Positions 1 through 8,735 of a stretch of 64,000 bases of DNA are shown here, piece by piece. Within the stretch, counting starts at the first letter, position 1; each line of letters starts with the position of its first letter. Origin of the DNA: Clostridiales bacterium (GTDB lineage: Bacteria; Bacillota; Clostridia; Christensenellales; CAG-314); assembly GCA_022508305.1 (NCBI GenBank), contig JAFLVM010000001.1, positions 896,341 to 960,340 on the forward strand, in the 5' to 3' direction. The position numbers were made by a program, and so were the translations under genes. Below the pieces are notes generated by a model. It had not been told where the DNA came from. It worked only from the letters and a program-made list of their open reading frames with translations, and searched no databases.

Positions 1-159
1 GAAATTTTGGGCAACGGCAAGTGGGAACGCTTGACGATTGAGAAGATAGATTTCCACCGCGTAGGCGACGGCAAACAGCTTGCGGAAACGGAAAGGCTGG
101 ACATGCTGGCGTTCTCGGCGGACAACGAATTTATTTTGAACAATATCTTTTTGGTATGA
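1..159 (+). CDS. C-terminal end of an unidentified protein (partial)
   Basis: Only the last 52 codons are in the window, in frame 1, ending in TGA at 157-159. The tail is hydrophilic (it contains KWERLTIEKIDFHRVGDG) and ends in a hydrophobic FILNNIFLV. I do not recognise a family. The stop codon overlaps the ATG of the next gene in an ATGA arrangement, so the two are probably translationally coupled and in one operon. Confidence 0.7.
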   Translation, partial: EILGNGKWERLTIEKIDFHRVGDGKQLAETERLDMLAFSADNEFILNNIFLV

Positions 160-335
160 CGGACTTTCAAGTTGGCGACAATGTAACCACCAAGAAGCCT
201 CACGCGTGTGGGTCTGACAAGTGGGAAATAACTCGCGTGGGCGCAGACTACAAGCTGAAGTGTCTCAAATGCGGGCATACGGTGCTACTTGATAGCGACA
301 AATTTCACAAGGCGGTCAAAGGTGCAAAAAAGTAA
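156..335 (+). CDS. DUF951 family small zinc-binding-like protein
   Basis: A 59-residue protein that starts at ATG 156 inside the previous stop codon. The DUF951 pattern is clear: GDNVTTKKPHACGSDKWE, then RVGADYKLKC, then LKCGH. Three cysteines (HACGS, KCLKC) and a nearby histidine suggest a small metal-binding fold. The family is widespread in Firmicutes and has no established biochemical role, although a nucleic-acid-linked role is often guessed. Its 3' end overlaps the signal peptidase gene by 14 bases, which suggests coupling. Confidence 0.88.
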   Translation: MTDFQVGDNVTTKKPHACGSDKWEITRVGADYKLKCLKCGHTVLLDSDKFHKAVKGAKK

Positions 336-936
336 AATAGGCAAGTTTTGGGATATTTTGCTGTGGGTGCTCATCGCGCTGTTGGCAATGGCGATACTAA
401 TCAGAGCCTTCGTGTTCACCAACGTGGAAATTGAAGGCGCGTCAATGAACCCTACCTACAACAGTGAGGATACGGTCAAGGTTCTCAAGATTGGCAAGCC
501 CTCGCGCGGTGACGTGGTGGTTTTCTACAAGTATCACGTGGACAGCAAGTTGAAGGCGCTGTTTGCGCGAGGCGACGACGTTAAGTCGGGCGGCAAGTAC
601 GAAAAACTAATCAAACGCGTGGTGGCGGTAGAGGGCGACAGCATTTGGATTGAACCTACCGACGGTGGATACAAACTTGTAGTGAAAAGTTCAAACGGCG
701 AAATTTTCCACGAAAACTACTACACCAAGGGCAAGGAAAGCTTGAGTGAGGACGTTTTCGTGATGACAAGCGGCGTTTTGGGACGGCTTAAAGACCTAAC
801 CGAGGACAATCCGCTTGTGATTGAGAAAGACCACTTTTTCGCCATGGGCGACAACCGCGGCAATAGCGAGGACTCTCGCGGCGAACTGGGGCCGGTGCCT
901 ATCGACCAATTATTCGGCAAAGTAATTAACAGATAA
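322..936 (+). CDS. lepB: Signal peptidase I (type I, S26 family)
   Basis: A membrane serine protease of 204 residues that removes signal peptides from exported proteins. One N-terminal membrane segment (about residues 11-32) is followed by the catalytic Ser41 in EGASMNPT, the catalytic Lys98 in KLIKRVVAVEGD, and the family box MGDNRGNSEDSR near the end. About 40 extra residues lie between the last two boxes, common in Firmicutes homologues. I chose the GTG at 322 because AAGGCGG lies just upstream at 309-315; an in-frame ATG at 289 would add 11 residues inside the DUF951 gene. It is followed by a strong terminator. Confidence 0.93.
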   Translation: MQKSKIGKFWDILLWVLIALLAMAILIRAFVFTNVEIEGASMNPTYNSEDTVKVLKIGKPSRGDVVVFYKYHVDSKLKALFARGDDVKSGGKYEKLIKRVVAVEGDSIWIEPTDGGYKLVVKSSNGEIFHENYYTKGKESLSEDVFVMTSGVLGRLKDLTEDNPLVIEKDHFFAMGDNRGNSEDSRGELGPVPIDQLFGKVINR

Positions 937-968
937 CGGTAAATTTTGACCAACATCAATTTCAACAG

Positions 969-992
969 GCTTGGAGCAATCCAAGCTTTTTT
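969..992 (+). terminator. Intrinsic terminator after signal peptidase gene
   Basis: GCTTGGA (969-975) pairs with TCCAAGC (980-986) over a GCAA loop, followed by six T residues. It separates the lepB operon from the gerA operon. Confidence 0.9.
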
Positions 993-1039
993 GTTCGCTT
1001 TGAGTATAATTTGCGCCCTCATACGGAAAAATTGAGGGT

Positions 1040-2452
1040 ATGAAGGATTCTAATTTTAGCAAGCTGCAATCGCTGTACAGCGGTCAAAACGATTTTCGAT
1101 TGCGCGAGGTGACGTGCGGCATACCTCTCAAGGTGGTGTGCCTTGACAGCATGTGCGACGACGCCAAGGTGAGCAATTTCGTGCTGCAGCCCCTAACCTA
1201 CGTTCAGGATGCAAAGGGGCTTGACGACGTTCAAAAGAGGCTTACCGTAGGCTCGGGCGTACGCAAACCGCCCAACTTTTACTCAATAATCGAAGATTTC
1301 ACCAACGGCTACACCCTCATTTTCGACGACAAGGACGGTTGCCTGTCCGTTGACACGCGTACCGCCATCGGCCGTTCCATTGCCGAGCCGCCCACGTCCA
1401 TGGTCATGCGCGGACCGAGAGAAGGCTTCGTTGAGGACATGAAGGTCAATTTGACGTTGCTCAGAAAACGCCTCAAAACTCCCAATCTCAAGACGATTAA
1501 CCTTACGGTGGGCAAGTACACCAATACTGCGGTTGCCGTTTGCTACGTTGAGGGCATTGCCGAGCAAAGCGTAGTGGACACCGTCGTGCAAAGATTGCAG
1601 GCGGTGAACATAGACGGCGTGTTGGACAGCAGTTATCTTGCGCGCTATCTCGACGTCAACAAAACCGCGCTGTTCCGCAGAGTGGGTACTACGGAAAAAC
1701 CCGACATCGTCGTGGGCAAAATGCTGGAAGGTCGCATTGCGGTAGTGGTAGACGGTTCGCCCATGGTGTTGACCGTTCCCTACCTGTTCGTTGAGGACAT
1801 GCAAAGTCCCGGCGACTACTACGAAAACTCAGCCATGACGACGTTAAGTCGCGTGTTGAGGTTTATTAGCGTAATCGCGTCCGTGCTGCTGCCTGCGCTG
1901 TACGTGTGCTTGCAGGTGTACAACTACCAAATCATACCTCTTAGGTTTTTGATTACGATACTCAACGCTTCCGAGGCAATACCATTCTCGCCGCTAACGG
2001 AAATGATATTGGTACTCATCATTTTCGACATTTTGCGCGAGGCGAATTTGCGGATGCCGTCGGCGGTGGGTATTTCGCTGTCTCTTGTCGGCGCGATAGT
2101 GCTTGGTGACGCCGCCGTTCAGGCGGGATTGCTTGGCGCTCCCGCGGTGATGATTGGCGCGCTGTCAGGCATTGGGCTGTACACCCTGCCCGACAACACT
2201 CTGATACTGTCACTTTTGCGCCTTATCGTGACGTTGCTCGGCGGATTGATGGGGCTGCTTGGGGTGTTGATTTCCACCTTGGTATTGGTGATTTACCTTG
2301 CGTCCTTGCAGGACTACAAAACGCCCTTCTTGGCGCCTTTTGCTCCCGACATTCCCGCAGACCGTCAGGATGCGGTGTCGCAAAAGCCCGTTCCCTCTAT
2401 GAAAAAACGTCCGCGTTCCATTCCCAACGTCAACGACGAAAGGAGAGGCTAA
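1040..2452 (+). CDS. gerAA: Spore germination receptor subunit A (GerA family)
   Basis: The A subunit of a nutrient germinant receptor in the inner spore membrane, 470 residues. The N-terminal soluble part (about 1-265) has family motifs such as LRKRLKTPNL and a membrane half (about 275-430) contains the characteristic SPLTEMI and LREANLRMP. A basic proline-containing tail ends the protein. It opens an A-B-C operon in the usual order, with the next ATG directly after its stop. The start is preceded by GAGGG only one base away, an unusually short spacing. The same GAGGG lies in a 6-bp hairpin (1016-1021 with 1033-1038), which could limit initiation. Confidence 0.94.
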   Translation: MKDSNFSKLQSLYSGQNDFRLREVTCGIPLKVVCLDSMCDDAKVSNFVLQPLTYVQDAKGLDDVQKRLTVGSGVRKPPNFYSIIEDFTNGYTLIFDDKDGCLSVDTRTAIGRSIAEPPTSMVMRGPREGFVEDMKVNLTLLRKRLKTPNLKTINLTVGKYTNTAVAVCYVEGIAEQSVVDTVVQRLQAVNIDGVLDSSYLARYLDVNKTALFRRVGTTEKPDIVVGKMLEGRIAVVVDGSPMVLTVPYLFVEDMQSPGDYYENSAMTTLSRVLRFISVIASVLLPALYVCLQVYNYQIIPLRFLITILNASEAIPFSPLTEMILVLIIFDILREANLRMPSAVGISLSLVGAIVLGDAAVQAGLLGAPAVMIGALSGIGLYTLPDNTLILSLLRLIVTLLGGLMGLLGVLISTLVLVIYLASLQDYKTPFLAPFAPDIPADRQDAVSQKPVPSMKKRPRSIPNVNDERRG

Positions 2453-3553
2453 ATGAAGAACCGAGTAAAAGTAGACCAACTGGCGCTCATCTATCTGCTG
2501 ATAATAACGGGCGGCAAATTCACGTCGTTGCCGTCGCTGCTTGCGGGAGATCTTGGGCACGACAGTTGGGTGTCCATGTGTTTTTCCTTTTTGTGGGACG
2601 GAGTGTGTTTGTGCTTTTTGCTGTGGGCAATCAAACTCAACAGCAAGGCTAACTTGGACATTTCCGCCATTTTGAACAGGAGCGTGTCCAAGGTTGTTTC
2701 GAAGATAGTACTTGCTATCTTTTTCGTAATATTCGTCTTGCGTACCAACATACTGCTGACAAACTGCTACCAAATGTTTTCGGTGACGTTCGACGTCAGT
2801 ACCAACTGGCTGGTGTTCATTTTGCCAATTGCGTTGCTTAGCTTTTTTGCAATACAAAGGGGCTTCAACGCCATTGCGCGCGCAAGTCAGCTGCTTTTCG
2901 GCATCATTTTCATTGCGTTGGTTGCGTTGATGGTTTCGCCTCTTATGGAAGCGGACTTGGCTGCGCTTGCGCCCGTCGGCGAAGCGGGATGGGGCAAAAT
3001 TTTGGCAAATTCCTACACGCGTAGCTTCTGGTTTTCCGACTACATCTTCATTTATTTCGTCTTGGACGGAGTAAAGGTGAAAAAACACGTTTTTACGCCT
3101 ATATTGGTGTCATTTGGCATCGGCGCCGCGCTAACGGTACTAATCAACGCCGTGTTCGTTGCCCTGTTCGGCAGCTTTGCGCCCGACTTTAGCATGGCAA
3201 TGAGCAAAATAGGCGTGTTTTCCGTTGCAAATACAACCAACGGCAGATGGGACTGGCTTACGCTGGCGATTTGGCTGCTGTCGGTGTTTATCAAGATGAT
3301 AGTGTTCATATTCTGCGCGTACAAGTGCGTGGAAAAGATACTGGAAAAGAATTTCGCCAAGGTCAATTTGTTTGTCGCGCTGTTTATCACGGCGACGTTG
3401 ATGCTGCCCATGTTCGTGTCTACCGAAACGCTGCTAAGTACCTTTATCGTGTGGGCGCTGATTCCGTTTACCATTGTGCAGTACTTGTTGCCGCTATTTA
3501 TGCCGCTACTGACCAAGGTGGCGTTGAAAAAGACGGAGGTGAAGCATGAGTAA
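2453..3553 (+). CDS. gerAB: Spore germination receptor subunit B (GerAB/APC-type permease)
   Basis: A 366-residue integral membrane protein with about ten hydrophobic segments and an N-terminal YLLIITGGKFTSLP like other endospore germination permeases, which belong to the APC superfamily. GerB subunits are thought to bind the germinant. The ATG follows the gerAA stop with no gap and has an AAAGGAGAGG ribosome site inside the end of gerAA. Its 3' end overlaps gerAC by 8 bases, so the three subunits should be made in a fixed ratio. The germinant cannot be predicted from this sequence. Confidence 0.93.
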   Translation: MKNRVKVDQLALIYLLIITGGKFTSLPSLLAGDLGHDSWVSMCFSFLWDGVCLCFLLWAIKLNSKANLDISAILNRSVSKVVSKIVLAIFFVIFVLRTNILLTNCYQMFSVTFDVSTNWLVFILPIALLSFFAIQRGFNAIARASQLLFGIIFIALVALMVSPLMEADLAALAPVGEAGWGKILANSYTRSFWFSDYIFIYFVLDGVKVKKHVFTPILVSFGIGAALTVLINAVFVALFGSFAPDFSMAMSKIGVFSVANTTNGRWDWLTLAIWLLSVFIKMIVFIFCAYKCVEKILEKNFAKVNLFVALFITATLMLPMFVSTETLLSTFIVWALIPFTIVQYLLPLFMPLLTKVALKKTEVKHE

Positions 3554-4670
3554 CATCAAGCGAGTTGCCATATTGATTGTCGTTGTTGCCCTCGTGGCGT
3601 TGGTTGGCGAAAGCTTTAACGGTAGCAACATTTTGGACAGAGCCATAGTTTTGGGTATCGGCATTGACGCGACAGAGGACGGATTGGAACTCACCGCCGA
3701 GGTTGTAAGCCCCGGAAACGGTACGGAGCAGGTGGGTACGTTCAGCAAAACGGTGTCCGTTACCGCTCGCGCCATTGGCGAAGCAATGCAGCGTGTGGCG
3801 GAAAAGACGGGCAAGGAAGCCTCTCTCGGACAGTGCGTCGTGCTGATTTTAGGTCAGGATTACTACGAACAAAAGGACTTTTCCGACACAATCGAGTACT
3901 TTATCAAGCACGACAGCTTCAAGGAAAGCGCCGTCATATGCTGTTGCGAGGGCACGGCTAAGGATTTGCTCAACAGGGGCGACGCATTGAGTCAAAGCGT
4001 TTCCCTGTCTGTCGCGACCGCTTTGCTTGACGAGGCGGAAAACGTCGCAATCTACACCAACAATTTGTTGGACTTTGCCCGCAGTCAAAGCGAACTGCAC
4101 TGCACGGGCTTTTTGAACAAGGTCAAGTTTGTTCCGTCCGAGAACAAGGACGCTCAAGACCCCGACAAAATGCAAGGCTTTTTCAGTTACAGCGAAATGG
4201 CTATTTTCCGCAAAAACAGCTACGTTTGCGCATTGAACGAGGAAGAAGTCATGGGTATGGCGCTGTTTTTCAAGGACGTGACGGGGGACACCTACGTTTG
4301 TGACGACGACGGACTGTTGAAAACTCTCAAGGTCAACGACAAGCAGATAGAACAAAAGCTCACCGACGACGGCGGCATGGAAATAAACATTACTCTATCC
4401 GTTCGATTCGGTAGAACGGACAGCGAAGAGGTCAGCGGGGCAATAACGGCGAAAAAGGACAAGGAAATTGCGCAAAAGCTGCTTGACGACGTTCAAAAGC
4501 AGGCTACGGAACTTGCCAACAAGTTTTTGGCAAAACAAGCGGAGTACAATTTCGATTTAATCAAGCTGCACGAATCGTACAGGCGCAAGCAGGGTACGAG
4601 CAGTGAACTTGCCAACAAGCCAACTGCGGATTTTCCCATTAAGCTTACGCTAAAAGTGGAAGAAAACTAA
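3546..4670 (+). CDS. gerAC: Spore germination receptor subunit C (Ger(x)C) lacking the lipobox Cys
   Basis: A Ger(x)C family protein of 374 residues, recognised from RAIVLGIGIDATEDG near the N terminus and the C-terminal third, which ends in PIKLTLKVEEN. GerC subunits are normally lipoproteins with an LxGC-W-D signal. Here the hydrophobic N terminus (residues 7-20) runs into ALVGESFNGSN, with no cysteine, so the usual lipid anchor site is absent. The protein may stay anchored by an uncleaved signal segment. GGAGGT precedes the ATG, within the end of gerAB. Otherwise full length and in frame. Confidence 0.92.
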   Translation: MSNIKRVAILIVVVALVALVGESFNGSNILDRAIVLGIGIDATEDGLELTAEVVSPGNGTEQVGTFSKTVSVTARAIGEAMQRVAEKTGKEASLGQCVVLILGQDYYEQKDFSDTIEYFIKHDSFKESAVICCCEGTAKDLLNRGDALSQSVSLSVATALLDEAENVAIYTNNLLDFARSQSELHCTGFLNKVKFVPSENKDAQDPDKMQGFFSYSEMAIFRKNSYVCALNEEEVMGMALFFKDVTGDTYVCDDDGLLKTLKVNDKQIEQKLTDDGGMEINITLSVRFGRTDSEEVSGAITAKKDKEIAQKLLDDVQKQATELANKFLAKQAEYNFDLIKLHESYRRKQGTSSELANKPTADFPIKLTLKVEEN

Positions 4671-4710
4671 GGCTCACCTTTGCGTGAGCCTTATCGGTAT
4701 ATCGATAAGG
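4671..4710 (+). terminator. Two overlapping hairpins after the gerA operon
   Basis: GGCTCAC (4671-4677) pairs with GTGAGCC (4684-4690). A second perfect 8-bp stem, CCTTATCG (4689-4696) with CGATAAGG (4703-4710), shares two bases with it. Neither is followed by a real T tract, so this is a probable but atypical transcript end. Confidence 0.5.
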
Positions 4711-4790
4711 AAAATCACACTGACCCAAACGAAAAGTAAAAAACACAGTCAGGAAATTTATTTTTATTGCCTTTAATATATTTTATAAAT

Positions 4791-4819
4791 TTGACTGTAC
4801 GTTTCTTTTATGTTATTAT
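4791..4819 (+). promoter_or_regulatory. Sigma-A-type promoter for the ATP-grasp operon
   Basis: TTGACT (4791-4796), 17 bases, TATTAT (4814-4819), preceded by an AT-rich stretch. The predicted start of transcription (about 4826-4828) coincides with the ATG at 4828, so the message would be leaderless. Confidence 0.7.
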
Positions 4820-4827
4820 TTAATGAT

Positions 4828-5706
4828 ATGAAGGGCGTAATTCTCACCAATCCCTATGACAGCTATCAGGCGCAAAAACACAAGGTTTGCCGCATGGTAG
4901 AGGAGTTTAACCGTCTTGGCGTGGACACAACGGTTTTGCCTAACGACAATTTCGTTGCCTACGTCAAAGAGGGCAATTCGGTATGCGATTTGCAAGCGGA
5001 TTTCGTCCTGTTTTTCGACAAGGACCGCTACACCTCGGAACTGCTTGAAAGGTGCGGTATTAGAGTGTTCAACAATGCTACGGCAACCGCAATTTGCGAC
5101 GACAAGATGTTGACGCACGTGACCCTTGCCAATTGCGGAATACCAATGCCGACTACTCTGCCCGGCGCGCTGTGCTACAATCCTCAAGGCGAATTGTCCG
5201 ATGCGTACTTGCAAAAGGCGGTAGATATTCTCGGTTTGCCGATTGTAGTCAAGGAATGTCACGGCAGCTACGGCGAACAGGTCTACCTTGTACAAACGTT
5301 GGACGGGCTTAAAAGAAAATTGTCGGAAATCAAAACAAAAGCCTACCTGCTGCAACGTTTCGAGGCGGCAAGCAGCGGCAGAGATATGCGTGTTATCGTC
5401 ATTGGCGGCAAGGTTGTTTGCGGAATGCTGCGTGAAAACAATCGGGACTTCCGTTCCAACGTGGCTAACGGCGGCAAAGCAACGGCAGTAGACGTTCCGC
5501 CTAACGTAGCAGAAATGTGCGAAAGGGCGGCAGGAGTAATAGGGCTTGACTACTGCGGAATTGACGTGCTGCTTGGCGAAACGCCTAAAATATGCGAAGT
5601 CAACAGCAACGCAATGTTCGAGGCAATGGAACGGGCAACTGGTGTCAATGTCGCAAGATTGTACGCCGAGCATATAGTAAACAGCGTAAAAAGTAAACAG
5701 GAGTAA
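4828..5706 (+). CDS. ATP-grasp ligase, RimK-like
   Basis: A 292-residue cytoplasmic enzyme of the RimK/ATP-grasp type, which joins a carboxylate to an amine or similar nucleophile using ATP. Visible signatures are DDKMLTHVTLANCGIPMP, IVVKECHGSYGEQV (ATP-binding loop), SSGRDMRVIVIGGKVV and the Mg-binding end VCEVNSNAMFEA-like ICEVNSNA. The substrate cannot be told. The ATG at 4828 was preferred because the in-frame ATG at 4810 lies upstream of the predicted -10 box. No Shine-Dalgarno site is visible, in line with a leaderless message. Only 3 bases separate it from the aminopeptidase gene. Confidence 0.85.
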   Translation: MKGVILTNPYDSYQAQKHKVCRMVEEFNRLGVDTTVLPNDNFVAYVKEGNSVCDLQADFVLFFDKDRYTSELLERCGIRVFNNATATAICDDKMLTHVTLANCGIPMPTTLPGALCYNPQGELSDAYLQKAVDILGLPIVVKECHGSYGEQVYLVQTLDGLKRKLSEIKTKAYLLQRFEAASSGRDMRVIVIGGKVVCGMLRENNRDFRSNVANGGKATAVDVPPNVAEMCERAAGVIGLDYCGIDVLLGETPKICEVNSNAMFEAMERATGVNVARLYAEHIVNSVKSKQE

Positions 5707-5709
5707 AGT

Positions 5710-6954
5710 ATGAACGTAAGAGAATTTTTAGACAGCAGCTACACAGCCTATCACACAACGAGTAATGCGGCGGCGATTTTGCAAGAGGCGGGCTTCACTA
5801 AGCTTACCTTGGGCGACAGATGGCAGCTCAAGCGCGGCGGAAAGTATTTCGTCACGCGCAACGGCAGTTCCATTATCGCCTTCGTTGTCGGCAAGAATAA
5901 TATTTTCAACGTTTGTGAAAGTCACACCGACAGTCCGTCATTCAAGGTTAAGGGCAACAAGCTTGTTGAAAGCGACGGAGTGAAAAGACTCAACACCGAA
6001 AAGTACGGCGGCGGACTCCTGTACAGCTACTTGGACAGACAACTCAAAATTGCAGGTCGCGTACTTGTGGAAACTTCAACGGGAGTGGAGCAAAGGCTTG
6101 TTGTCAGCGACTACAACGTCGTGATACCCTCGCTTGCAATTCATCACAACCCAAATGCAAACGACAGCTTGTCGTTGAACGCTCAGGTTGACACGCTTCC
6201 GCTGTTTGCGCAAAGTGAGACGGATTTGTACGCAAGTCTAACTGACGGCAAGGTGTTGGACGGTGATTTGTACGTTGTGCCCGCCACACAGTCTTTCAAC
6301 AGCGGTGTAAACGGCGAATTTCTGTCAAGCGCAAGGTTGGACAATTTAACAAGCGTGTATACGTCTTTAAAGGCGTTAACTTGTGCAAAACCTAAGAGTA
6401 TTGCCGTAGTTGCCTGCTTGGACAACGAGGAAGTGGGCAGCGGCACCCGTCAAGGCGCGCCAAGCTTCATTCATCAAGTGTTGGACGCAATATGCGACGC
6501 TTTGGGGCTGTCGCATGCGGAAAGTCTCTACGCAAAAGAAAACGGTATGGCGCTTTCCGTGGACAACGGACACGCAGTTCACCCCGCCCATCCCGAAAAG
6601 AGTGACGCATTGAACCGTTGCCACCTCAACGGCGGTGTGGTTGTCAAGCATCACGTAAACTACGCCACCGACGGACTTACTTCGGCAGTACTAAAAAGAT
6701 TGCTTGACGGCGTTGGCGTTAGGTATCAGGACTACTACAACAGGAGCGACGTTCGTTGCGGTACCACGCTGGGGCTTGCTACTGCGCGCGAGCTTGGCAT
6801 GAAGGTTTGCGACATAGGACTGGCGCAGCTTGCAATGCACTCCGCCTGCGAAACTTGCGGAACGGCAGACCTTGTCGCAATGGAAAAATGCTTGACGGCA
6901 TTCCTGTCTTCCGAGATTGTCGGTACGGAGAGCGGAGTCAATATTAAAGCGTAG
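5710..6954 (+). CDS. M18 family aminopeptidase
   Basis: A 414-residue zinc aminopeptidase, related to aspartyl aminopeptidases, that trims N-terminal residues from cytosolic peptides. Metal-binding and catalytic segments are visible: CESHTDSPSFKVKG, ACLDNEEVGSGTRQGA, LSVDNGHAVHPAHPEK and a C-terminal AMHSACETCGTAD. Full length for the family. A CAGGAG ribosome site precedes the ATG. It is in the same operon as the ATP-grasp gene. Confidence 0.93.
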   Translation: MNVREFLDSSYTAYHTTSNAAAILQEAGFTKLTLGDRWQLKRGGKYFVTRNGSSIIAFVVGKNNIFNVCESHTDSPSFKVKGNKLVESDGVKRLNTEKYGGGLLYSYLDRQLKIAGRVLVETSTGVEQRLVVSDYNVVIPSLAIHHNPNANDSLSLNAQVDTLPLFAQSETDLYASLTDGKVLDGDLYVVPATQSFNSGVNGEFLSSARLDNLTSVYTSLKALTCAKPKSIAVVACLDNEEVGSGTRQGAPSFIHQVLDAICDALGLSHAESLYAKENGMALSVDNGHAVHPAHPEKSDALNRCHLNGGVVVKHHVNYATDGLTSAVLKRLLDGVGVRYQDYYNRSDVRCGTTLGLATARELGMKVCDIGLAQLAMHSACETCGTADLVAMEKCLTAFLSSEIVGTESGVNIKA

Positions 6955-6994
6955 TCGTTTGACAAGATTGTAAGAATTCAAAACAAGGTGCGAT

Positions 6995-8659
6995 ATGAAA
7001 GAATACTTGAATAAATATCAACACTGGCTAAACCACGTTACGGACGAGACGATTCTTGCCCAGCTCAAATCAATGAGCGACAGCCAAATTGAAGAGGCGT
7101 TTTCGGGCGAGCTGTCATTCGGCACGGCGGGCTTGCGCGGAATAATGTCTGCGGGAACTGCCCGTATGAACGTCTACACCGTGTACCGCGCAACGGAAGG
7201 CTTGGCAAGGTACATGAACGCTCACAATTTGACGAGCAGCGCAATAACCTACGACTCCCGCAACAACAGCAGATTGTTTTCCGAAATTGCCGCGGCAACG
7301 CTGGCAAGTCACGGAATCAAGGTGTACATTACGCGCGAGTGTATGCCCACGCCTTACCTTTCCTACATGGTGAGGGAGCTTCACTGCGACACGGGCGTAA
7401 ACGTAACGGCAAGTCACAATCCTGCCGAGTACAACGGCTACAAGGTGTACGATGCAAGCGGCTGTCAGCTTTTGGACGGTGATGCCAACGAGGTGACTTC
7501 TTATATCGAAAGCGTTAACCTGTTTGAACAGCCGCTGCCCCGTTTTGCCGACTTTGAAAACAAACTCATCACCTACACCGACGCAGATTTGGAAAATAGA
7601 TATATCGAACGCGTTTTGCAGGAGCGGCTGACGACGGAACCAATTGACGGCTTAAAGGTGGTGTACTCACCGTTAAACGGCGCAGGCTACCGCGTTGTTC
7701 CCGAAACACTGCGTAGGGCGGGTTTAACTGAAATTTGTATCGTTGAGGAGCAATCAACGCCCAACGGCAATTTCCCCACCTGCCCCTATCCCAACCCCGA
7801 ACTACCCAAAACCTTGACGTTATCCGAGGAGCTTGCTTCAGCTAAACACGCGGACATCGTCATTGCCAACGACCCCGACTGCGACAGACTGGGCGTAGCA
7901 GTACCCGATTGCGACGGTTTCCGTCAGCTTAGTGGCAACGAAGTGGGTATACTTCTTACAGACTTTGTTTTGACAAGGTTGTCCGAACTAAAAAGTATTC
8001 CTAAAAAGCCCATATTGGTAAAAACAATCGTAACTACGATAATGGTGGACGCAATAGCAAGCGACCACGGCGTAGAAGTAAAGGACGTGCTGACAGGCTT
8101 CAAGTATATAGGCAACGTCATTGGCAATTTGGAAAAACAGGGTCAAGCCGACCGTTACCTGTTCGGTTTCGAAGAGAGCTGCGGCTACTTGAAGGGCAGT
8201 TACGCTCGCGACAAGGACGGCGTTGTTGCAGCTTTGCTCATTGCCGAATGCGCAGCCTTCCACAAAAAGAATGGCGTTTCTTTGATTGACAGACTTAACC
8301 AACTGTCGGAAAAATACGGCTATTTCTTCCAAAAGACGGAAAGCTACCGTTTTGAAGGCTTGGCTGGTGAAAAAATTAAAAATCAACTGTTACAAAACCT
8401 CAGAAAGAACGGGTTTGTAAAGCTCGGCGACAGCAAGGTCGTTGACGAGTGCGATTTCCTGACGCAAACAAAGTACGATTTGCCCAAAGCGAACGTTTTG
8501 CGCTATCGCAGTGAGGACGGTAGTCAACTTATCGTTCGCCCAAGCGGAACGGAACCCCTCATCAAGTGCTACGTTACCGTAAGCGGAAGTAAACAGGGAT
8601 TGCAGGCAAAGTTCGCCGCAATCAAGGCGCAAATTGACGCGCTTTTCGGCAACAAGTAA
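6995..8659 (+). CDS. pgcA: Phosphoglucomutase / phosphomannomutase
   Basis: A 554-residue alpha-D-phosphohexomutase that interconverts hexose 1- and 6-phosphates. The phosphoserine loop NVTASHNPAEYNGYKVY contains Ser140. The metal loop NDPDCDRLGVAVPD, the sugar-binding GFEESCGYLKGSYARDKDG and the phosphate-binding RPSGTEPLIKCYV are all intact. Glucose-1-phosphate made here would feed the pyrophosphorylase encoded at 16854. AAGGTG precedes the ATG. Length and domain order are typical of the Firmicutes PgcA type. Confidence 0.94.
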   Translation: MKEYLNKYQHWLNHVTDETILAQLKSMSDSQIEEAFSGELSFGTAGLRGIMSAGTARMNVYTVYRATEGLARYMNAHNLTSSAITYDSRNNSRLFSEIAAATLASHGIKVYITRECMPTPYLSYMVRELHCDTGVNVTASHNPAEYNGYKVYDASGCQLLDGDANEVTSYIESVNLFEQPLPRFADFENKLITYTDADLENRYIERVLQERLTTEPIDGLKVVYSPLNGAGYRVVPETLRRAGLTEICIVEEQSTPNGNFPTCPYPNPELPKTLTLSEELASAKHADIVIANDPDCDRLGVAVPDCDGFRQLSGNEVGILLTDFVLTRLSELKSIPKKPILVKTIVTTIMVDAIASDHGVEVKDVLTGFKYIGNVIGNLEKQGQADRYLFGFEESCGYLKGSYARDKDGVVAALLIAECAAFHKKNGVSLIDRLNQLSEKYGYFFQKTESYRFEGLAGEKIKNQLLQNLRKNGFVKLGDSKVVDECDFLTQTKYDLPKANVLRYRSEDGSQLIVRPSGTEPLIKCYVTVSGSKQGLQAKFAAIKAQIDALFGNK

Positions 8660-8697
8660 TGGCAAACGTTAGGCAAATTGCGAAAATAACAAGTTTT

Positions 8698-8718
8698 AGT
8701 AAATCGTAGAGATTTACT
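8698..8718 (+). promoter_or_regulatory. Hairpin directly upstream of the S-component ribosome site
   Basis: AGTAAATC (8698-8705) and GATTTACT (8711-8718) form an 8-bp stem with a 5-base loop. It lies two bases before AAAGGA, the ribosome site of the gene at 8736. There is no T tract, so it is not a terminator; a role in message stability or initiation is a guess. Confidence 0.45.
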
Positions 8719-8735
8719 TGAAAGGATTTGAAAGA

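Noticed and set aside
1001..1026. A forespore (sigma-G/F) promoter before gerAA
   Set aside because: GTATA and CATACG are present, but the spacing is about 11-13 bases, not the 17-18 expected. I could not support it.
2210..5673. Long minus-strand frames opposite gerAB and the ATP-grasp gene
   Set aside because: Low-complexity translations without recognisable domains; the plus-strand genes are well supported.
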